From: Ensifer sp. MPMI2T
GTDB lineage: Bacteria; Pseudomonadota; Alphaproteobacteria; Rhizobiales; Rhizobiaceae
Assembly: GCF_004827385.1 (NCBI RefSeq)
Contig: NZ_SRXN01000017.1
Coordinates: forward strand, 100,399 to 164,398
Length of the DNA stretch: 64,000 nt
Direction: 5' to 3'
A program made the translations under genes and the position numbers. How positions within the stretch are numbered: position 1 is the first letter of the stretch; every line of letters begins with the position of its first letter. Below are positions 56,329 through 64,000 of this stretch, in pieces. The notes beneath the pieces are model-generated. The model made no database searches. It had not been told where the DNA came from and worked only from the letters and a program-made list of their open reading frames with translations.

Positions 56329-57279
56329 TTAGAACTGGTAGCGGCGCATGCGGCGCTGAATGACAAAGAGGTAGAGCGAGACGCCGGCGAGAATGATCAG
56401 GAACATGATCGCCGCGATGGTCGCGCCCATCGACCGGTCGCCGAGCTGCAGCTGGAAGCCGAAGAAGGTGCGGTAGAGCAGGGTGCCGAGAATGTCTGTC
56501 GAGCCGTCCGGGCCGGCAAGCGCCCCCTGGACCGTGTAGATCAGGTCGAAGGCGTTGAAGTTGCCGACGAAGGTCAGGATCGAGACGATGCCGATCGCCG
56601 GCAGGATCAGCGGCAGCTTGATCTTCCAGAACTGGCTCCAGCCGGTGACGCCGTCGAGTTCCGCCGCCTCGATCACCTCGTCGGGAATGTTGAGCAGGGC
56701 GGCGTAGATCAGCATCATCGGGATGCCGATATATTGCCAGACGGAGATCAGCGAGACCGCGATCAGCGCGGTGTCCGGCTTGCCGAGCCAGGGCGCGAAC
56801 AGCCATTTCAGGCCGACGGTATCGAGGAGGAAAGGGGCAACCCCCCAGATCGGCGACAGGATCAGCTTCCAGATGAAGCCGACGATCACGAAGGACAAGA
56901 GCGTCGGCAGGAAGATGGCGGTGCGATAGAAGGCGCTGAAGCGCAGCTTCGGGATCGACAGCATGGCTGCGAGCGCGATACCGATCGGGTTCTGCACCGC
57001 CATGTGGATCAGGAAGAAGATGAAATTGTTCTTGAGTGCATTCCAGAAGTCCGCCGCCCAGCGCGGGTCTCCGAAGAGCACCTTGAAATTGCTTAAGCCC
57101 ACGAAGGTGTACTGTCCTTCGACCGTGTTGAAGAAGGACTGCCTGAGTGTCTCGATCAGCGGCAGGATCATCACCGCGGTATAGACGATCAGTGCCGGCA
57201 GCAAGAATACGAGGATGTGCCAGCGCCGGGGACGCTTGATCTCGCTGATGTCCGTCATTTTGGTGTTGCTTGCGTTCAT
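56329..57279 (-). CDS. CUT1 sugar ABC transporter permease (MalF-like)
   Basis: The first permease of the importer, 316 residues. A short cytoplasmic N-terminus precedes the first helix HILVFLLPALIVYTAVMILP. The EAA loop is IPDEVIEAAELDGVTGWSQF near residue 210. It ends 13 bp before the MalG-like permease start. A 416 bp gap separates it from the binding-protein gene upstream. Confidence 0.9.
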   Translation of the reverse strand: MNASNTKMTDISEIKRPRRWHILVFLLPALIVYTAVMILPLIETLRQSFFNTVEGQYTFVGLSNFKVLFGDPRWAADFWNALKNNFIFFLIHMAVQNPIGIALAAMLSIPKLRFSAFYRTAIFLPTLLSFVIVGFIWKLILSPIWGVAPFLLDTVGLKWLFAPWLGKPDTALIAVSLISVWQYIGIPMMLIYAALLNIPDEVIEAAELDGVTGWSQFWKIKLPLILPAIGIVSILTFVGNFNAFDLIYTVQGALAGPDGSTDILGTLLYRTFFGFQLQLGDRSMGATIAAIMFLIILAGVSLYLFVIQRRMRRYQF

Positions 57280-57695
57280 CGGCCTCTGGCCCGCTCTAAA
57301 ATTGGCTGGCCGTTATTGGCACAGCTCCGATTTCATCCGAAATGCAGCGCGCCCGCATGACACGCTGAGACGTCCCAGTCTCTTGGTTCAGGTCCCCCTT
57401 CACGTTCGGCGATCTTGCCTGAACGCGGGATTTCCCGGTCATTGATCGGTTCGCCCTTGCGCCTCTCCAATGGAGCGTCGCGCGTGCCCAGCCGGGCATG
57501 AAGGTGTGGCGGAGGCGAAGCACCACATGACCATGGAAAAATGCCGGCTAAGCCAAGCTCCCAGGTCCCCTCACGTCCGGCTTCGCACCGGACATCCAAA
57601 CACAAATACGGCGTCGTTCACAGCGCACGACAGAAGTTTCGTGCGAGAAGAAAGGGCGCGCGAGCCGCGCGGGGGATCACGCGCCCATTTCAAGG
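57280..57695. other. Long untranslated gap inside the importer operon
   Basis: On the minus strand, 416 bp lie between the binding-protein stop and the permease start, unusual within an operon. A hairpin (57662-57689) follows the binding-protein stop closely. A second stem GTCCGG-TGCGAAG-CCGGAC lies near 57580-57598. The sequence is not coding in any convincing frame and carries no transposase remnant. It probably sets the binding protein to permease ratio by attenuation or transcript stabilisation. Confidence 0.6.
57658..57689 (-). terminator. Attenuator-like hairpin after the binding-protein gene
   Basis: On the minus strand GGGCGCG (57689-57683) pairs with CGCGCCC (about 57669-57663), followed by TTTCTT (57662-57657). 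The stem is short and the U run interrupted, so partial termination is more likely than full stop. Confidence 0.6.
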
Positions 57696-58955
57696 TTACT
57701 TGGCCGGCTTGAACCAGCTGTCGAGGCCTTCCTGAAGCTTCTTGGCAGCATCTTCCGGGGTCTGCGTGCCGTTGACGACATTGGCCGATGCAACCCAGGT
57801 CTCATTCTCGAGGTTCGGCGTGCCGCGTGCCAGGATCTGGTAGGTCGAGCGGATCGTCGGCTTGCACTTTTCGCGCCAGGAGACGAATTCCTGCGCCAGC
57901 GGGTCGGACATCTTCACCGGCTTTGAGTTCAGGCTGAAGAAGCCGGGAAGCGCGTTGGCATAGATCTCCGCAAACTCCGGCGAAGCCACCCAGGTGAGGA
58001 AGGTCTTCCCGGCTTCCGCGTTCGGGCTCTTGGCGTTGAGGCCGATGCCGATGTCGGTGTGGTCGGAGATGTAGCAGGTGTCGCCTGCCTTCTTCACCGG
58101 CGGCGGGAAGGCGCCCATCTTGAACTGCGCCTGGGTGTTGAAGCCGGAGATTTCCCACGAGCCGGCCGGATAGATCGCCGCGCGGCCGAGTGTGAAGAGG
58201 TTCTGGCTGTCCGGGTAGGTCTGGGCCTCGAAGCCGTCACCGAGGTAATCCTTCCACTTGGCGATCACGCGGTAGGGCTCGACCCAGGGCTCGTCCGTCA
58301 GCTTCTGCTCGCCCTTGATCAGCGCCAGGCGGCCTTCCTCACCCTTCCAGTAGGTGGGGCCGATATTCTGGTAGCCCATGGTCGCGGCTTCCCAGAGGTC
58401 CTTGGTGCCCATCGCCATCGGGATGTAGTTGCCGTCGGCCTTGATCTTCTCGAGAACGGCGAAGAACTCTTCCTCGGTCGTCGGTACAGAAAGGCCGAGC
58501 TGGTCGAAGGCGTCCTTGTTGTAGATGAAGCCGTGGATGACCGAAGCCATCGGCACGCAGAAGGTCGCCTTGCCGTCGTCGCTCGACCAGGCGGACTTCG
58601 CGACGTCGGAGAAGTTCTCCATGCCCGGCAAGCTGGTCAGGTCGGCGAGGTGCTTCTTGTTGTAGAGTTCGAGCGAAGTGTCGAATGGACGGCAAGTGAT
58701 GAGATCGCCTGCGGATCCGGCATCGAGCTTGGCGTTGAGGGCGGCGTTGTATTCGGTCGGGGCGGACGGCGAGAAGACGACCTTGATGCCCGGGTTCTTC
58801 GCCTCGAAGGCGGGGATCAGCTTTTCCTGCCAGATCGCCAGGTCATCGTTGCGCCAGCTTTCGATTGTCAGCGTCACGTCCTGGGCCTGGACAAGCCCAG
58901 TCGAGCCGAGAATGCTCGACGCGAGCAGCAAGCCTTTCATTGTTGTGCGGGTCAT
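57696..58955 (-). CDS. CUT1 sugar-binding protein (family 1)
   Basis: The periplasmic solute-binding protein of the importer, 419 residues, with signal peptide MTRTTMKGLLLASSILGSTG and cleavage near VQAQ (residue 24). The mature protein begins DVTLTIESWRNDDLAIWQEK, typical for family 1 sugar-binding proteins. A Cys pair (TCRPF and TFCVP) may form a disulfide. Context with MurQ, a kinase and NagA suggests N-acetylglucosamine, N-acetylmuramic acid or a small cell-wall fragment as ligand; the sequence alone does not decide this. It is 54 bp past murQ on the same strand. Confidence 0.9.
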   Translation of the reverse strand: MTRTTMKGLLLASSILGSTGLVQAQDVTLTIESWRNDDLAIWQEKLIPAFEAKNPGIKVVFSPSAPTEYNAALNAKLDAGSAGDLITCRPFDTSLELYNKKHLADLTSLPGMENFSDVAKSAWSSDDGKATFCVPMASVIHGFIYNKDAFDQLGLSVPTTEEEFFAVLEKIKADGNYIPMAMGTKDLWEAATMGYQNIGPTYWKGEEGRLALIKGEQKLTDEPWVEPYRVIAKWKDYLGDGFEAQTYPDSQNLFTLGRAAIYPAGSWEISGFNTQAQFKMGAFPPPVKKAGDTCYISDHTDIGIGLNAKSPNAEAGKTFLTWVASPEFAEIYANALPGFFSLNSKPVKMSDPLAQEFVSWREKCKPTIRSTYQILARGTPNLENETWVASANVVNGTQTPEDAAKKLQEGLDSWFKPAK

Positions 58956-59009
58956 GCATGTTCTCCCTTTTATAGGCGCCGCCTAGGCGCGGTTTGGATC
59001 CCAGTTTTA

Positions 59010-59906
59010 TCAGCGCGAGACGGTTTCGATCGCCCGGCGCAAATTCTGATTGGCGTTCTTGAGCGCGCTTTCGGCGGCAGCAACATCCTCGGCACCGGAA
59101 GCGAGCAGGATCGCGATCTTGACCGAGCCTGAGGCAGCCTTGATCAGCCGACCGGCCTCGGCAGCACTGACGCCGGTGATGTCGCAGACGATGCGCATCG
59201 CGCGCCCCTGCAGCTTGATGTTGTCGGCACGCAGGTTGACCATGTGCCCGTCGAGCACATGGCCAAGATGGATGCCGACCAGGGTCGAAAACATGTTGAA
59301 GGCAATTTTCTGCGCCGTGCCGGCGCCCATGCGTGTCGATCCGGATACAACTTCCGGCGGCGTTTGCAGCAGAATTGAGACATCGGCGCCCTTGAAAAGG
59401 GGCGCGCCGGCATTGTTGGCAACGGCGATGACTTTTGCGCCGCGCTTCCTCGCCTCGTCGGCGGCCGCGAGCGCATAGGGTGTCGAGCCGCTGGCGGAAA
59501 CAGAGATGAGGCAGTCGCCGGCCGCGATTCCGGCATTGCGCACATCTGCGCGCGCAAGATCCATGTCGTCTTCGTAGCCACCCGCGAGATCGGCAAGGCT
59601 TGCCGCGCCGCCGGCAAGAAGAATGACGATCTGCTCCTGCGGAATGCCGTAGGTGCCGGGCAGTTCGAGTGCATCTGCCATCGCCATCAGACCGGAGCTT
59701 CCGGCACCCGCATAGGCGAGCCGCCTGCCGGCCGAAAGGACTTGTGCCGCAAGTGCAGCCGCCGCCGAGATCTGCTCGATTGCCGCGTCGACCGATTTTG
59801 CTGCCGCCTGCTGACCGGAGGCAAGCAGGCGAAGCGCGAGCGCCGGATGCATCACATCCAGGCCCTTGGCTTTGTCGTGGCGCTCTTCGGTCTTCGCTGA
59901 CGGCAT
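59010..59906 (-). CDS. murQ: MurQ, N-acetylmuramic acid 6-phosphate etherase
   Basis: Cleaves the lactyl ether of MurNAc-6-phosphate to GlcNAc-6-phosphate and D-lactate. The 298-residue protein is a SIS-domain etherase: GAGSSGLMAMADALELPGTYG at about 67-87 with the catalytic Glu at 81, a second Glu at 112 in GGYEDDMDLARADV, VSASGSTPYAL and the family signature PEVVSGSTRMGAGTAQKIAF. It starts at ATG 59906 after GAGAGGAGCACAACC. It is the first gene of the minus-strand importer operon and faces an operator site 29 bp upstream. Confidence 0.94.
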   Translation of the reverse strand: MPSAKTEERHDKAKGLDVMHPALALRLLASGQQAAAKSVDAAIEQISAAAALAAQVLSAGRRLAYAGAGSSGLMAMADALELPGTYGIPQEQIVILLAGGAASLADLAGGYEDDMDLARADVRNAGIAAGDCLISVSASGSTPYALAAADEARKRGAKVIAVANNAGAPLFKGADVSILLQTPPEVVSGSTRMGAGTAQKIAFNMFSTLVGIHLGHVLDGHMVNLRADNIKLQGRAMRIVCDITGVSAAEAGRLIKAASGSVKIAILLASGAEDVAAAESALKNANQNLRRAIETVSR

Positions 59907-59934
59907 TGGTTGTGCTCCTCTCCCGTGAATTAAT

Positions 59935-59952
59935 GCCAAAAAAATACCAATT
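59935..59952 (-). promoter_or_regulatory. Candidate operator before murQ
   Basis: On the minus strand AATTGGTATTTTTTTGGC lies 29 bp upstream of the murQ start. The site at 60064-60082 is nearly the same and inverted, 21 bp upstream of the kinase gene. A shared regulator is expected, most likely the GntR protein at 60984. Confidence 0.6.
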
Positions 59953-60063
59953 GTCTAGGAGAATTTTAAGTTTTGTAACTCGTGGCGCCAGATGTTGAAA
60001 ATAAGCGCGGAAAAACAAGGATTTATTTCAAATGTTAGACGCCCGAAGAAATCTCGCTTGGTT

Positions 60064-60082
60064 ATTGGTCTTTTTTTGGTAT
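60064..60082 (+). promoter_or_regulatory. Candidate operator before the kinase gene
   Basis: ATTGGTCTTTTTTTGGTAT, matching the site at 59935-59952 read on the other strand (ATTGGT-x-TTTTTTT-GG shared). Its position just upstream of the start codon suits repression by the GntR/HutC protein. Confidence 0.6.
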
Positions 60083-60102
60083 CTTATCCGACGGAGGTGC
60101 CC

Positions 60103-60987
60103 ATGACGTCTTATCTGATCGGAATCGATGGCGGCGGAACGAGTTGCCGGGTGGCCGTGGCCGCGCCGGACGGGCGTATTCTCGGCCGCGGAAAGGCTGG
60201 CGCCGCAAACATCCTTACCGATCCGGAGACGGCACTCGCGAATATTGCGGAAGCCTCGCGGGCCGCGTTTGAGGATGCTGGCCTCGATCCGGCCGGGATC
60301 ACGGCGGCCAGCGCGATCGTTGGCGTTGCGGGTCACAATGTCGGCGATGCCGTGCATTACGTGAAGCGGCGCCTTCCTTTTGCGGCGGCGGAGATAGAGT
60401 CCGATGGACTGATCGCGCTTCAGGGCGCGCTCGGCGAAAAGGACGGTGCGGTCGCCATTCTCGGTACGGGCACGATTTATATCGCGCGCCACGGCGAGAC
60501 CGTGAGCTATATCGGCGGCTGGGGCTTCACGATCGGCGATCACGGCAGCGGTGCGCGCATCGGCCATGCGCTGCTGCAGGAAAGCCTGCTCGCCTTCGAT
60601 GGTATCCATGAGGGCTCGCCGGTAACCGATTCCGTCATGGCTGAATTCAACAATGATCCGAGGGATGTCGTCGACTTCGCGCGGCTGGCCAAGCCCGGTG
60701 AATTCGGGCGCTACGCCCCGCGCGTCTTTGAACACGCCGGACGCGGCGATGCCGTGGCGCTACGCCTGCTGAAGGCAGCTGCGACCACAGTTGACGAGGC
60801 GCTCGACGTGGTGGTGTCGAGAGGAAGCGAGCGGCTCTGCCTGCTCGGCGGCCTGGCACCGCTTTATCGGCCGTGGCTTGCAGAGCGCCACCAGAAGCTT
60901 TTTGTCGAAGCGGAGGCGGACGCCTTGACCGGAGCGGTGGCACTCGCTGCCCAGCGCTTCGGTTCCAGGCCGGAGGTTGGTGCATGA
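60103..60987 (+). CDS. BadF/BadG-family N-acetylhexosamine kinase
   Basis: A 294-residue ATP-dependent sugar kinase of the BadF/BadG/BcrA/BcrD fold, the family that includes human and bacterial N-acetylglucosamine kinases and clostridial MurK. The phosphate loop is LIGIDGGGTSCRVAVAAPDG (residues 5-24). A second phosphate site is AILGTGTIYIARHGE, with GGWGFTIGDHGSGARIG after it, the segment that positions the sugar. ATG 60103 follows GGAGGTGCCC. It can supply GlcNAc-6-P and possibly MurNAc-6-P for NagA and MurQ. The stop overlaps the GntR start (ATGA). Confidence 0.87.
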   Translation: MTSYLIGIDGGGTSCRVAVAAPDGRILGRGKAGAANILTDPETALANIAEASRAAFEDAGLDPAGITAASAIVGVAGHNVGDAVHYVKRRLPFAAAEIESDGLIALQGALGEKDGAVAILGTGTIYIARHGETVSYIGGWGFTIGDHGSGARIGHALLQESLLAFDGIHEGSPVTDSVMAEFNNDPRDVVDFARLAKPGEFGRYAPRVFEHAGRGDAVALRLLKAAATTVDEALDVVVSRGSERLCLLGGLAPLYRPWLAERHQKLFVEAEADALTGAVALAAQRFGSRPEVGA

Positions 60988-61748
60988 CCCAGCAACTTGC
61001 CGCCATCCTGCCGCTCGAAGGCCTGCAGTCGGGCGGGGCCGGTCCGCTCTATCTTAAGCTCCGGCAGTCGCTCGAGGAAGCGATCCTCTCGGGCAAGCTC
61101 AACCATGGAGATGCGCTGCCGCCGGAGAGGGATCTCGCGGACTATGCCAACATCAGCCGTGTGACCGTGCGCAAAGCGGTCGATGACCTTGTGCGCGATG
61201 GGCTGCTCGTGCGCCGTCACGGCTCCGGTACCTTCGTCGTCAGGCCCGTCTCGCGCGTCGAGCAGTCGCTGTCGAGGCTGACGTCCTTTACCGAGGACAT
61301 GGCCCGGCGCGGCCTGAACACGCGGGCGGAGTGGCTGGAGCGGGGACTGTTCCACCCATCGCCCGACGAAATGATGACGCTTGGTCTTCCGGCCGATGCC
61401 CTGGTCGCGCGTCTCGGCCGCCTGCGCATCGCCGACGGCATGCCGCTGGCGATCGAGCGGGCGAGCATCTCGACCGAGTTCCTGCCGGATCCGCTGGCGG
61501 TGACTTCGTCGCTCTATGCCGCCCTCGACAAGACCCGCGCTCGGCCCGTCCGCGCGGTGCAGCGCATTTCGGCCTGCAATATCAAGGATCCTGACGCGTC
61601 GATGCTGGGCGTCGCCGTGGGCGCCGCCGGCCTTTCCATCGAGCGCGTCTCCTATCTCGCGTCGGGGCGCGTCGTTGAATTCACCCGCTCGCTCTATCGG
61701 GGCGATGCCTATGATTTTGTCGCGGAACTGACGCTTTCGGAGTCCTGA
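60984..61748 (+). CDS. GntR/HutC-family transcriptional regulator
   Basis: A 254-residue repressor with an N-terminal GntR winged helix (about 22-92, with PPERDLADYANISRVTVRKA at about 46-65) and a C-terminal UTRA ligand domain of the HutC type (about 100-250). UTRA domains in NagR and DasR bind phosphorylated amino sugars. It overlaps the kinase stop by 4 bp. It is the likely regulator of both divergent units through the two sites at 59935 and 60064. Confidence 0.88.
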   Translation: MTQQLAAILPLEGLQSGGAGPLYLKLRQSLEEAILSGKLNHGDALPPERDLADYANISRVTVRKAVDDLVRDGLLVRRHGSGTFVVRPVSRVEQSLSRLTSFTEDMARRGLNTRAEWLERGLFHPSPDEMMTLGLPADALVARLGRLRIADGMPLAIERASISTEFLPDPLAVTSSLYAALDKTRARPVRAVQRISACNIKDPDASMLGVAVGAAGLSIERVSYLASGRVVEFTRSLYRGDAYDFVAELTLSES

Positions 61749-61775
61749 TCCGCGCCCGCCAGAAAAAAGGAATGG

Positions 61776-62801
61776 ATGATGCAAACCAACATGCGGCGAG
61801 AAATCGATGAGATCCCGGAAGCCGCTGCGCGGTTGCTGGACGGTTCGGCCGACGCCCTGAAGGCGGCGGGTGCGGCGCTCAAGGCCAAGGATCCCGCGTT
61901 CCTGGTAACGATAGCCCGCGGCTCCTCCGATCATGCGGCGCTGTTCCTGAAATATGCGATCGAGCTCACGGCCGGCCGGCCGGTCGCTTCGCTCGGCCCG
62001 TCGCTCGCCTCGATCTATGGTGCCAATCTGAAGCTCGGCAGTGCGGCGGCAATCGCGATCTCCCAGTCCGGCAAGAGCCCGGACATCGTGGCGATGGCGC
62101 AATCGGCAACACGTGCGGGTGCGGTATCGATCGCGCTCACGAACACGGTGCCCTCGCCGATCGCCGAAGCTTGCACTCATCCGCTCGATATTCTTGCCGG
62201 CCCGGAACTCGCCGTCGCCGCGACAAAGTCCTATGTTAACTCGATCGTCGCGGGCCTCGCGGTACTCGGCGAATGGACGGAAGATGCGGCGCTCAAGCGT
62301 GCCGTCACCGATCTGCCGGACCAGTTCGCCAAGGCTGTGAAGCTCGATTGGCAGGATTTCGCCGCCGATCTCGGCGAGGCCGAATCGCTCTACGTGCTCG
62401 GCCGAGGTCCGGCGCTGGCGATCGCCAGCGAAGCGGCACTGAAGTTCAAGGAAACGTCAGGCATGCATGCGGAAGCCTATTCCTCGGCGGAAGTGCTGCA
62501 TGGTCCGGTGGCGTTGGTCGGCGCCAAATTTCCGGTGCTGGCGCTTGCCGCCCGCGACGCGGCCGAGGCCTCGGTGGTCCAAAGCGCCGATAGCATGAGC
62601 AACAAGGGCGCGGTCGTGCATGTCACTTCGGCGCGGGCTCAGAAGGCGAGACGCCTGCCCTTCGTCGAAACGGGGCATCCGATCACTGATGCGCTGACGC
62701 TGATCCTGCCGTTCTACGGTTTCGTCGAAGCCTGGTCGCGCTCGCGCGGCCTCAACCCGGATGCACCGGCAAGCCTCAAGAAGGTAACGGAGACACGATG
62801 A
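61776..62801 (+). CDS. SIS-domain amino-sugar deaminase (NagB-II/AgaS-like)
   Basis: A 341-residue protein with two SIS domains, resembling the isomerase half of GlmS without its glutaminase domain. Such NagB-II/AgaS enzymes convert glucosamine-6-phosphate to fructose-6-phosphate and ammonia. Visible motifs include ARGSSDHAALFLKYAIELTA, ISQSGKSPDIVAMAQSA and VAATKSYVNS in the first domain, and LGRGPALAIASEAALKFKET and AYSSAEVLHGPVALV in the second. No classical NagB gene is in the window, so this is likely the deaminase of the pathway. The start is ATG 61776 or the adjacent ATG 61779. The stop overlaps nagA by 4 bp. Confidence 0.88.
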   Translation: MMQTNMRREIDEIPEAAARLLDGSADALKAAGAALKAKDPAFLVTIARGSSDHAALFLKYAIELTAGRPVASLGPSLASIYGANLKLGSAAAIAISQSGKSPDIVAMAQSATRAGAVSIALTNTVPSPIAEACTHPLDILAGPELAVAATKSYVNSIVAGLAVLGEWTEDAALKRAVTDLPDQFAKAVKLDWQDFAADLGEAESLYVLGRGPALAIASEAALKFKETSGMHAEAYSSAEVLHGPVALVGAKFPVLALAARDAAEASVVQSADSMSNKGAVVHVTSARAQKARRLPFVETGHPITDALTLILPFYGFVEAWSRSRGLNPDAPASLKKVTETR

Positions 62802-63958
62802 CTGCGAAGAAGAAAATCACCGGTGCGCGAATCTTCGACGGTATCGACTGGCACGACGGAGCGGTCCTCGTCGTAGAGGCCGGCCGCGTCAAGGCGATCG
62901 TTCCGACGTCCGCCGCACCCGCTGATGCCGACGCGATCGACGCGCATGGCCTGCTTCTCGTTCCGGGTTTCATCGACCTGCAGGTCAATGGCGGCGGCGG
63001 TGCGCTGCTCAACGAGCAACCGACGCTCGAAGGCATTCGGCAGATTTGCGCCGCCCATGCGAAGTTCGGCACGACGGCGCTCCTGCCGACTCTGATTACG
63101 GACACCCGTGAAGTGCGGACTGCGGCCATTCAGGCCGGCATCGAGGCAAAGAAGGCTGCCGTCGCCGGCTTTCTCGGCCTGCATCTTGAAGGCCCGCACC
63201 TTTCGATCGCCCGCAAGGGGGCGCATGACCCGTCGCTCATTCGCCGGATGGACGATGCCGACCTTGCGGAAATGGTCGCCTGCGCGCGTGCCCTGGGCTG
63301 CCTGATGGTGACAGTTGCTCCGGAAAACGCCACGCGAGAGCAGGTGCGGGCGCTTTGTGATGCCGGCGTTGTCGTCAGCCTAGGGCACACGGATGTCGGC
63401 TATGACACGGCTTGCAGCTACGCCAGGGCCGGCGCTCGGACGGTCACCCATCTCTTCAACGCCATGAGCGGTCTTGGCCACCGAGAACCCGGCGTCGTCG
63501 GCGCGGCGCTTGCGACGGGCACTCTGCATGCCGGCCTGATCGCCGATGGTTTTCATGTCGATCCGGCGTCGATGGGCATCGCGCTTAGGGGCAAGAAGGG
63601 TCCGGGACAGATTTTCCTGGTGACCGACGCGATGTCGCCGATCGCTACCGAAATGACCAGCTTCCATCTCAACGGCCGCGAAATCCTGCGCCAAGGCGGC
63701 CGCCTGACGCTTGCCGACGGGACGCTCGCGGGAGCAGACATCGACATGCTGTCCTCGGTCCGCTTCGTGCACGAAAAACTCGGCCTGCCGATCGAGGAGG
63801 CGATCCGCATGGCCTCCGCCTACCCCGCCGATGTCATGGGCATTGCCTCTCATAAGGGGCGGCTCTTGGCCGGGACGGACGCCGACTTCGTGCTGTTGAC
63901 GCCGGAGCTTGGCATGAGCTCCACCTGGATCGGCGGCGAGCAGGTCTTTTCGGCGTAA
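62798..63958 (+). CDS. nagA: NagA, N-acetylglucosamine-6-phosphate deacetylase
   Basis: Removes acetate from GlcNAc-6-phosphate. The 386-residue amidohydrolase has GFIDLQVNGGGGALLNEQPT, LHLEGPHLSIARKGAHDPSL, SLGHTDVGYDTACSYARAGA, THLFNAMSGLGHREPG and the catalytic Asp in LVTDAMSPIATEM, all as in E. coli NagA, including Gln at the site where other amidohydrolases have the HxH pair. It overlaps the SIS deaminase stop by 4 bp (ATGA). After its stop 42 bp remain, without recognisable content. Confidence 0.94.
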   Translation: MTAKKKITGARIFDGIDWHDGAVLVVEAGRVKAIVPTSAAPADADAIDAHGLLLVPGFIDLQVNGGGGALLNEQPTLEGIRQICAAHAKFGTTALLPTLITDTREVRTAAIQAGIEAKKAAVAGFLGLHLEGPHLSIARKGAHDPSLIRRMDDADLAEMVACARALGCLMVTVAPENATREQVRALCDAGVVVSLGHTDVGYDTACSYARAGARTVTHLFNAMSGLGHREPGVVGAALATGTLHAGLIADGFHVDPASMGIALRGKKGPGQIFLVTDAMSPIATEMTSFHLNGREILRQGGRLTLADGTLAGADIDMLSSVRFVHEKLGLPIEEAIRMASAYPADVMGIASHKGRLLAGTDADFVLLTPELGMSSTWIGGEQVFSA

Positions 63959-64000
63959 TGCCTCGGCTGTAGCGAGGGCTTGAACAACCGGGGGGACGAC

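Noticed and set aside
57280..57695. Possible group II intron remnant (GTGCGAAGCCGGAC-like stem)
   Set aside because: The similarity is limited to one short stem; no reverse transcriptase frame or conserved domain V is present.

Overview
This is a 64 kb stretch of GC-rich alphaproteobacterial chromosome. Gene content, gene order and intergenic repeats point to Sinorhizobium (Ensifer), close to the S. meliloti chromosome: Tad/Cpa pilus genes, yejABEF, glk-dapB-gpmA, recF, dnaJ-dnaK, polA, a SmeAB-type RND pump and an amino-sugar locus, with RIME-type elements between genes. The species assignment rests on remembered synteny, not on a search. Almost all the DNA is ordinary coding sequence. No tRNA, rRNA, insertion sequence, prophage or CRISPR array was found.

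Layout. 1-6.6 kb: the distal half of a Tad pilus cluster (cpaD, cpaE, cpaF, tadB, tadC on +; tadD on -). 6.7-9.5 kb: an M17 aminopeptidase, a MarR-like regulator and an NlpC/P60 hydrolase. 9.6-16.5 kb: yejABEF peptide importer plus a hydroxyacid dehydrogenase (-). 16.8-23 kb: mepA, then mgsA, glk, an ABC exporter, dapB and gpmA (+). 23-32 kb: an Ada-like regulator/methyltransferase, DUF2244, nth, a PfkB kinase, a P-loop kinase with atypical codon use, an SH3 protein, a hydroxyacid dehydrogenase, GNAT, moeB and recF. 31.8-32.6 kb: a decayed pit phosphate transporter. 32.7-38.6 kb: dnaJ, dnaK and a class A penicillin-binding protein (-). 38.8-43.3 kb: an sRNA with three anti-Shine-Dalgarno hairpins, an EamA transporter, a secreted hypothetical protein, a UPF0104-type membrane protein and an M20 dipeptidase. 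43.5-47.6 kb: a MarR regulator, a second sRNA gene (probably alpha-r7) and polA. 47.7-53.1 kb: smeR, smeB, smeA. 53.4-64 kb: two divergent amino-sugar operons.

The most coherent system is the last 10.6 kb. The minus-strand unit encodes MurQ and a complete CUT1 ABC importer, with a Gfo/Idh/MocA oxidoreductase between the permease and ATPase genes. The plus-strand unit encodes a BadF-type sugar kinase, a GntR/HutC repressor, a NagB-II-type SIS deaminase and NagA. Two near-identical sites, ATTGG followed by a T-rich centre and TGG, lie in inverted orientation just upstream of the two first genes. Together they suggest a repressor-controlled, PTS-independent route that imports N-acetylmuramic acid and/or N-acetylglucosamine, phosphorylates it inside the cell and feeds it to fructose-6-phosphate.

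Other points: the sRNA at 38.84-38.98 kb has three hairpins each presenting CCTCCTCCC in the loop; PolA has substitutions at two of its four 3'-5' exonuclease carboxylates; the smeAB promoter carries a near match to the E. coli AcrR operator; and several dispersed palindromic repeat families fill the intergenic spaces.
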